From positions 58,577 through 122,576 of the forward strand of contig JAFRDO010000073.1 in assembly GCA_017403825.1 (NCBI GenBank): a stretch of 64,000 nucleotides of DNA, read 5' to 3'. This DNA comes from Kiritimatiellia bacterium. Its GTDB lineage: Bacteria > Verrucomicrobiota > Kiritimatiellia > RFP12 > UBA1067. A model generated the notes under the pieces. It saw only the letters and a program-made list of their open reading frames with translations. It was not told the origin of the DNA and did no database searches. A program made the position numbers and the translations under genes. Shown one piece after another: positions 59,208-64,000 of this stretch (position 1 is the first letter of the stretch; each line of letters opens with the position of its first letter).

Positions 59208-60409
59208 CGAGCACGGTTTACGTCGCGAAGAACGTATACGGCGGTGACGGGCTTGGCCGTCTGGGCGACGGACGCGTCGTGTTCGTGCCCGGAGCCTGGG
59301 CCGGCGAAAACGTCAAGGCCGAGATAGTTGAGGAGCGTCGGCGTTTCGTCCGGGCGCGGCTCGTGGAGGTGGTGGAGCCGAGTCCCGACCGCATCGACGG
59401 CGGGGCGTTTGCAGGCATTCCAGGTTGCGTCTACGCCGGGCTGAGCGAGAATGGCGAGGCGCGGACCAAGGAAGGGCAGCTGAATGATTTTCTGGAACGG
59501 GCGCGGATTCCGTTCCCAGGCGTGGCGTCCGTCGGCCCGGTGGCAGGAGCAAACTACCGCAACAAGGTGGTCTACCACTTCGCGCGGCAGGGTGGACGCT
59601 GGACCATAGGCTACCGTACGGCTACTGGCGACGAGATTGTGGACATGCCGGAGGATCCGCTTGCCGTGCCTGCGATAAACGAAAAGCTTCCGGAGATACG
59701 CCGCAGCGTTCTTGCCCTGCTGACGCAAGGCGCGGAGCATGTCCGCAGGGACATCGCGCGCAAGGGCGGCGTTACGATCCGCTGGACGCCTCGGAGCGGC
59801 GTAAAGTGGTGGGTCGGCGAGCCGCCGCCCGGGCTGGTGCTTCAGGAGACGACCTGCGGACGGACGTTCGACGTGCCTGCGGACGGCTTTTACCAGGTCA
59901 ATCCTGCTGTCGGCGAGGCGCTTGTGCGGACTGTCGTGGACGACTATCTCAAGGGCAGCGATGCCGCGCCCGACATGGTGGACCTTTATTGCGGAGTCGG
60001 TGTCTTCGGGCTGTGCTGCGCCGGGGCGCGCGGCAGCGAGGCGACGCGCCTGACCGGAATAGAGAGCGGACGCCAGGCCGTGGCGTCTGCGAAGCAGAAC
60101 GCGGCGGCGCAGGGCATCGAGGCGCGTTTTTTTGCGGACACCGTGGGGCGGAGCATGCGCAAGCTGCGGTTCGGTGCCAGGACCACCGTCATCGTTGATC
60201 CGCCGCGCGGCGGACTCGAGCCGGGCGTGGCGCGCGGTCTTGCAGCTTCGCATGCGGCGCGCATTTTCTACGTGTCCTGCGACCCGGCGACGCTCACTCG
60301 GGACCTTAGGGAGCTCACGTCGGCCTACGACGTGGAATCGGTTCGGTGGTTCAACATGTTCCCACGCACGGCGCGGTTCGAGTCGCTTGTCGTCCTGCGG
60401 CGGCGATAG
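59204..60409 (+). CDS. 23S rRNA/tRNA m5U methyltransferase (RlmD/TrmA type)
   Basis: This 401-residue SAM-dependent enzyme methylates C5 of uridine. An N-terminal TRAM-like domain (VAKNVYGGDGLGRLGDGRVVFVPGAWAGE) comes first. The catalytic part has GFYQVNPAVGEALVRTV, VDLYCGVGVFGLCCAG (SAM site), TVIVDPPRGGLEPGV and FYVSCDPATLTRDL with the nucleophile Cys. The four-Cys iron-sulfur cluster of RlmD is not evident near the N-terminus. So either RlmC/RlmD-like or TrmA-like specificity is possible. The GTG start overlaps the GH97 stop (GTGA). Confidence 0.85.
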   Translation: MTSTVYVAKNVYGGDGLGRLGDGRVVFVPGAWAGENVKAEIVEERRRFVRARLVEVVEPSPDRIDGGAFAGIPGCVYAGLSENGEARTKEGQLNDFLERARIPFPGVASVGPVAGANYRNKVVYHFARQGGRWTIGYRTATGDEIVDMPEDPLAVPAINEKLPEIRRSVLALLTQGAEHVRRDIARKGGVTIRWTPRSGVKWWVGEPPPGLVLQETTCGRTFDVPADGFYQVNPAVGEALVRTVVDDYLKGSDAAPDMVDLYCGVGVFGLCCAGARGSEATRLTGIESGRQAVASAKQNAAAQGIEARFFADTVGRSMRKLRFGARTTVIVDPPRGGLEPGVARGLAASHAARIFYVSCDPATLTRDLRELTSAYDVESVRWFNMFPRTARFESLVVLRRR

Positions 60410-60450
60410 CGCCGCCTTTGCCGCGGCTATTGCGCGGAAGCCGCCGAATA

Positions 60451-60459
60451 TGATACAAT
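60451..60459 (+). promoter_or_regulatory. Extended -10 promoter of infC
   Basis: TGATACAAT lies 34 bases before the proposed ATC start. GAGGTGA (60484-60490) is the ribosome binding site. Confidence 0.5.
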
Positions 60460-60493
60460 ACGTTCATCTTCAACAAAACATATGAGGTGAGTT

Positions 60494-61069
<576 letters not shown>

Positions 61070-61073
61070 CGCC

Positions 61074-61952
61074 ATGAGCCGATTCCGACTGAGGGGTCGC
61101 CGCCGGCGTCCGCGAGCGGCGAAGGTCGACCGGGTTCCTCTCCGGGCGATCGTGCCGAACCTGATCACGTCCATGGCGGCGTGCGCAGGCATCACCTCGA
61201 TCTCGTTCTCGTCCGAGGGACGTTTCCTGTCCGCGCTGTGGGCGCTTCTCGTCGCCTGCATCTGCGACGGGATCGACGGTCGGATAGCGCGGCTGCTTAA
61301 GGCCAGCTCGAAGCTGGGCGCGGAACTCGACTCGCTCGCGGATTTCGTGAACTTCGGCGTTGCGCCGGCGATGTTCATGTATTTCTGGATGACGGGCGGT
61401 CCAGATCACATGCTTGCCGACGGCACGGTCGTGGCGCGGCCCTTCATTCGTGTGGTGCTGGCTTGCGCACTCTACTATGCGCTATGCGACTGTTTCCGCC
61501 TGGCGCGGTTCAACACTATGCTGGAGCAGGAGACGGCCCCGTACTGGAAGCATTTCTTCACAGGTGTCCCTGCGCCAGGCGGATGTTGGATGGTGCTTAC
61601 CCCAGCCATTCTCTCGCTGGCGTTTGACGCGAAGGGCTCCTCGCCTACGTTCGCGACTGTGCTGCAGAATCCGTGGACGGGGGTGTTCATGCTGCTTCTG
61701 GTCGGCACGCTCATGGCTTCGCGCCTGCCTACGATTTCGCTCAAGGCGATGCACGTCAGGAGGAAGGCCCTGCCTTTCGTGCTGGCCGGGCTACTGCTGG
61801 TGGTGGCGTTTCTGGTGTCCAACTTCTGGCTTACCATCGGCGTTCTTGGCGTAGGCTACCTGTTCACAGTTCCGATATCAGGGTTTGTATTCTTGCGCGT
61901 TCGCGCCCGTTACGAGCGCGATTGCGCGGCAGGGTCGGAGCTTCAGGCTTGA
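61074..61952 (+). CDS. pssA: CDP-diacylglycerol-serine O-phosphatidyltransferase
   Basis: This integral membrane enzyme makes phosphatidylserine, the precursor of phosphatidylethanolamine. The CDP-alcohol phosphotransferase motif is present: DGIDGRIARLLKASSKLGAELDSLADFVNFG (D-G-x2-A-R-x8-G-x3-D-x3-D). About seven hydrophobic segments follow its basic N-terminus (RLRGRRRRPRAAK). Length (292 residues) is longer than the bacterial PssA norm (~250) because of the N- and C-terminal extensions. It lies 4 bases after infC and is likely co-transcribed; the psd gene is not here. Confidence 0.9.
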   Translation: MSRFRLRGRRRRPRAAKVDRVPLRAIVPNLITSMAACAGITSISFSSEGRFLSALWALLVACICDGIDGRIARLLKASSKLGAELDSLADFVNFGVAPAMFMYFWMTGGPDHMLADGTVVARPFIRVVLACALYYALCDCFRLARFNTMLEQETAPYWKHFFTGVPAPGGCWMVLTPAILSLAFDAKGSSPTFATVLQNPWTGVFMLLLVGTLMASRLPTISLKAMHVRRKALPFVLAGLLLVVAFLVSNFWLTIGVLGVGYLFTVPISGFVFLRVRARYERDCAAGSELQA

Positions 61953-61980
61953 GTTCCTTTCGGCGGCAGACAGGAGAACC

Positions 61981-63411
61981 ATGATTAGCAGACGCAATTT
62001 TCTCGGCGGCGCGGCGGCCCTTGTGGGAGCAGGAGGGTGCCGGGCGCTAGGCATCGGCGGAGAGACGCCAAGGCTTACTTTCGGGGTGCTCAGCGACCTT
62101 CACGTGACTACGCCCGAATCTACAGAGGCGTTCCGCCGTGCCCTCGCGTACTTGCGCGACCGCAAGGTGGATGCCGTCGTCGTCTCCGGGGACTTGAGCG
62201 ACTGGGGACTGCGGAGCGGACTGAAGTACGTGGCCGACGCATGGTACAGCGTGTTCCCCGACGACCGTGCACCCGACGGACGTAAGGTGGAAAAGCTGTT
62301 TTGCACCGGCAACCACGACTACGACGGCTATTGGTACGGCGACATGACGCTCGACATGCACGTGCAGGGCTATTCCGAAGAGGAGGCGCTCGTAAAGCTC
62401 GGCATGAAGAAGTGCTGGGAAGAGGCGTTCCACGAGCCGTTCGAGCAGGTTCGTCGGCGCACCGTGAAGGGCTACGACTTCATCAGCTCGGAGTGGAAGG
62501 ACGGCGCGGACGGCTTTTCGGACGCGAACGCCTGGTTCGCCGCGAACGGCGGGTCGCTCGATCCGAAGAAGCCGTTCTTCGTCTTTACGCACTATCCGTT
62601 CAAGAACACGACGCCGTACAGCGACGGCGACGCCTACGGCGGCGACGTGTTCAAGAAGTTCCCCAATGCGGTGACGTTCACTGGGCACGTCCACTGGACG
62701 CTTAACGACGAGCGTTCCATCTGGCAGGACGGATACACGGCGATCGCTGTGCCGTCGATGTCGTACACGACGATTCCAGGAGGCTACGAGAACGGCAGTG
62801 CCAGGCGGGACGGCAAGTGCGACCTGTCGATGCAGTGCCTGCCGGCGCGCGAGTTCCTCAGGGAGGCCCAGGGTTATATCGTATCCGTGTTCGACGACCG
62901 CATGGAGGTGGAGCGCCGCGACTTCACGGAAGGGGTCGAGGCCGCGCCGGCGTGGATCGTCACGCCGCCGGCTGCTGCCGCCAGCCGTTACGCCCTTGCC
63001 AACAGCAAGGCGCGGACGCCGGTGCCGCAGTTTCCGGCGGGAGCGTCGGTGAAGACCTACACGAGCAACTTTGAGACGCGGAGCTACAACTGGACCATAA
63101 TGATGATGGCCGAGTTTCCGTCCGCCAGCGCCAACGGCGGACGTGTGTTCGACTATGAGGTGCGCGCCGAGATGGAAGACGGCACGGTCGCCGTCGTGAA
63201 GCGCTTTCTCGCGCCTGCGTTCTATCGGCTGGAGCGCGACGAGCCGGTGGTCCAAAGGTTCGCAATCAACGCGATGGATCTCCCGGAGAGCGGGCGGTAC
63301 CGGCTTCGAGTCTATCCGCGCAATTGCTTTGGCGTATGCGGCAGGCCGATCGAATCCGCGGTGCTGGAAAGCAAGCCGGGCAAGGCCCACGCAAAGCAAA
63401 TAAAGGTCTGA
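61981..63411 (+). CDS. Tat-exported calcineurin-like metallophosphoesterase
   Basis: This 476-residue phosphoesterase has a Tat-type signal (SRRNFLGGAAALVGAGGC, with a possible lipobox Cys at 20). Metal-site motifs of the calcineurin fold follow: VLSDLHV (D-x-H), VSGDLSDWG (GD), TGNHDYDG (GNHD), FVFTHYPFKN (H) and FTGHVHWTLND (GHxH). The C-terminal ~130 residues (ETRSYNWTIMMMAEFPSA) are a beta-sandwich. The substrate is unknown. AGGAGAACC precedes the ATG. The spacing (28 bases) suggests it may share the infC-pssA transcript. Confidence 0.87.
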   Translation: MISRRNFLGGAAALVGAGGCRALGIGGETPRLTFGVLSDLHVTTPESTEAFRRALAYLRDRKVDAVVVSGDLSDWGLRSGLKYVADAWYSVFPDDRAPDGRKVEKLFCTGNHDYDGYWYGDMTLDMHVQGYSEEEALVKLGMKKCWEEAFHEPFEQVRRRTVKGYDFISSEWKDGADGFSDANAWFAANGGSLDPKKPFFVFTHYPFKNTTPYSDGDAYGGDVFKKFPNAVTFTGHVHWTLNDERSIWQDGYTAIAVPSMSYTTIPGGYENGSARRDGKCDLSMQCLPAREFLREAQGYIVSVFDDRMEVERRDFTEGVEAAPAWIVTPPAAAASRYALANSKARTPVPQFPAGASVKTYTSNFETRSYNWTIMMMAEFPSASANGGRVFDYEVRAEMEDGTVAVVKRFLAPAFYRLERDEPVVQRFAINAMDLPESGRYRLRVYPRNCFGVCGRPIESAVLESKPGKAHAKQIKV

Positions 63412-63436
63412 GCCGATTGTGCGCGCGGCGATTATT

Positions 63437-63445
63437 TGGTATAAT
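63437..63445 (+). promoter_or_regulatory. Extended -10 promoter of tRNA-Lys
   Basis: TGGTATAAT lies 17 bases before the first base of the tRNA. Confidence 0.65.
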
Positions 63446-63462
63446 GCCCCCAATTACGACTT

Positions 63463-63538
63463 CGGACTGTAGCTCAGTTGGTAGAGCACGACACTTTTAA
63501 TGTTGGGGTCGCGGGTCCGATCCCCGCCAGTCCGACCA
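63463..63538 (+). tRNA. tRNA-Lys (anticodon TTT)
   Basis: A 76-base cloverleaf: acceptor CGGACTG pairs with CAGTCCG; D-arm GCTC/GAGC; anticodon stem CGACA/TGTTG with loop CTTTTAA giving anticodon TTT; five-base variable loop; T-arm GCGGG/CCCGC with loop TCCGATC; A discriminator and encoded CCA. Confidence 0.96.
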
Positions 63539-63551
63539 CTTCAAAAGTGGA

Positions 63552-63578
63552 TTTCACCCAATGAAATCAAGGGTGAAA
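63552..63578. terminator. Strong hairpin after tRNA-Lys
   Basis: TTTCACCC/GGGTGAAA make a perfect 8-bp stem with an 11-base loop, 13 bases past the tRNA. A smaller stem CCACTT/AAGTGG begins in the tRNA CCA end (63536-63550). Either could end tRNA transcription; there is no strong T-run. Confidence 0.45.
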
Positions 63579-63593
63579 CGCACTCGTCAAAAG

Positions 63594-63729
63594 TTAGTCG
63601 CTGTCTAAGGCTTCGCTGGGTGTGCCCCCGCCAAGTTCAATAAGTCTGTTGTGACACCATCTGCCGAATCTGGCGAGGTCGTTAAGTTCGACGAAGTTGG
63701 AGGGGTTGGCAACTGCTCGAAAAAGCAGT
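63594..63729 (-). pseudogene. C-terminal gene fragment downstream of tRNA-Lys
   Basis: The minus-strand frame is open between a stop at 63730-63732 and a TAA at 63594. It reads protein-like sequence (ANPSNFVELNDLARFGRWCH, then NRLIELGGGTPSEALDSD) with no start codon or ribosome binding site. It looks like the tail of a lost gene, perhaps from an integrated element. I do not recognise the family. Confidence 0.35.
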
Positions 63730-63907
63730 CAAAACCTAGTTTTGGTGGTGTGGCGGGTGGGCGTGACAGGAATGGTTCCATAAGTGTGTGAATCATCGGC
63801 AATAATGGTTTCTAAAATGTGAAATTTGATGGTTGTATTGGTTCTGAAAATGTGATATAAGGGTGTAACGAGACTTTTATGCAGGGTTAATGAGGTGAAG
63901 GGCGGAA
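63730..63907. other. Lower-GC stretch between gene fragments
   Basis: About 180 bases clearly richer in A and T than the rest of the window. I see no supported gene, promoter or repeat here. Confidence 0.5.
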
Positions 63908-64000
63908 TCATGCCGCGCAGTCGACCTGTGGAAGATCCTTGACGAGGTGGTTGAAGAACTCGTCCAGCCGGTTTGACTTGTAGAGCGTGCGCAGCGGGAG
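63908..64000 (-). CDS. C-terminus of an unidentified protein, cut by the window edge
   Basis: The minus-strand frame is open from the window edge to a TGA at 63908. It reads LPLRTLYKSNRLDEFFNHLV, then KDLPQVDCAA. It looks like the end of a real protein, possibly a transposase or other element-borne gene given the setting beside a tRNA, but 30 residues are too few to name it. Confidence 0.4.
   Translation of the reverse strand, partial: LPLRTLYKSNRLDEFFNHLVKDLPQVDCAA

Noticed and set aside
63605..63802. 65-codon minus-strand frame starting MPMIHTLMEP
   Set aside because: Another frame over the same bases (63594-63729) reads more protein-like; this one has Pro/Thr/Ser-rich sequence and no start signals.

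Overview
The window is about 64 kb of GC-rich bacterial chromosome with dense coding on both strands. I infer a Kiritimatiellota-like member of the PVC group, probably an anaerobic, glycan-using commensal. The grounds are several exported proteins ending in a module with a PNLIRYVFN block and a final PSRFYRLxV, two ECF sigma genes, clan GH-D and GH97 glycosidases, a GH43-like propeller protein, a MurA with Asp in place of the catalytic Cys, and many secreted proteins of unknown role. No 16S gene is present, so the lineage is inference.

Layout: 1-4.4 kb holds the end of a carbohydrate-active or esterase protein, a DUF4186 gene, an amidotransferase-like secreted protein, a 3-methyladenine glycosylase and a flavin-reductase-like protein. 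4.5-11.6 kb is a compact operon of four exported proteins with no recognisable precedent: a CsgG/fibronectin lipoprotein, a 991-residue coiled-coil protein ending in zinc ribbons, a CsgG/LpoB-like protein and a second helical protein. It is the best candidate for an undescribed system. 11.6-24.5 kb is housekeeping: Hsp33, alanine racemase, the two type IIA topoisomerase subunits split by a dehydrogenase pair, an RluA-type pseudouridine synthase, a coiled-coil membrane protein, Tgt, YajC and a LysM protein. 24.5-36.1 kb holds carB, a TrkA-type regulator, murA, a TsaC-Maf fusion, thiamine pyrophosphokinase, larA-larB, ruvC, a stand-alone HATPase, rsmI and an ECF sigma factor.

36.2-41.7 kb has two glycosidase-like genes, a secreted formylglycine-generating-enzyme-like protein, and an anti-sigma-like gene with its ECF sigma factor. 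fusA and a clan GH-D galactosidase-like gene follow. 46.4-55.5 kb is a minus-strand block of secreted proteins, two of them frameshifted, including a multidomain C10 (streptopain) protease next to an M20 peptidase. 55.7-63.5 kb carries pdxS-pdxT, a GH97 enzyme, an m5U methyltransferase, infC with a probable AUC start, pssA, an exported phosphoesterase and tRNA-Lys. Beyond the tRNA lies lower-GC DNA with gene fragments.

Promoters are recognisable as an extended -10 (TGnTATAAT, often TTTGGTATAAT) without a clear -35. In several genes the -10 ends only seven bases before the start codon, so those mRNAs should be leaderless.
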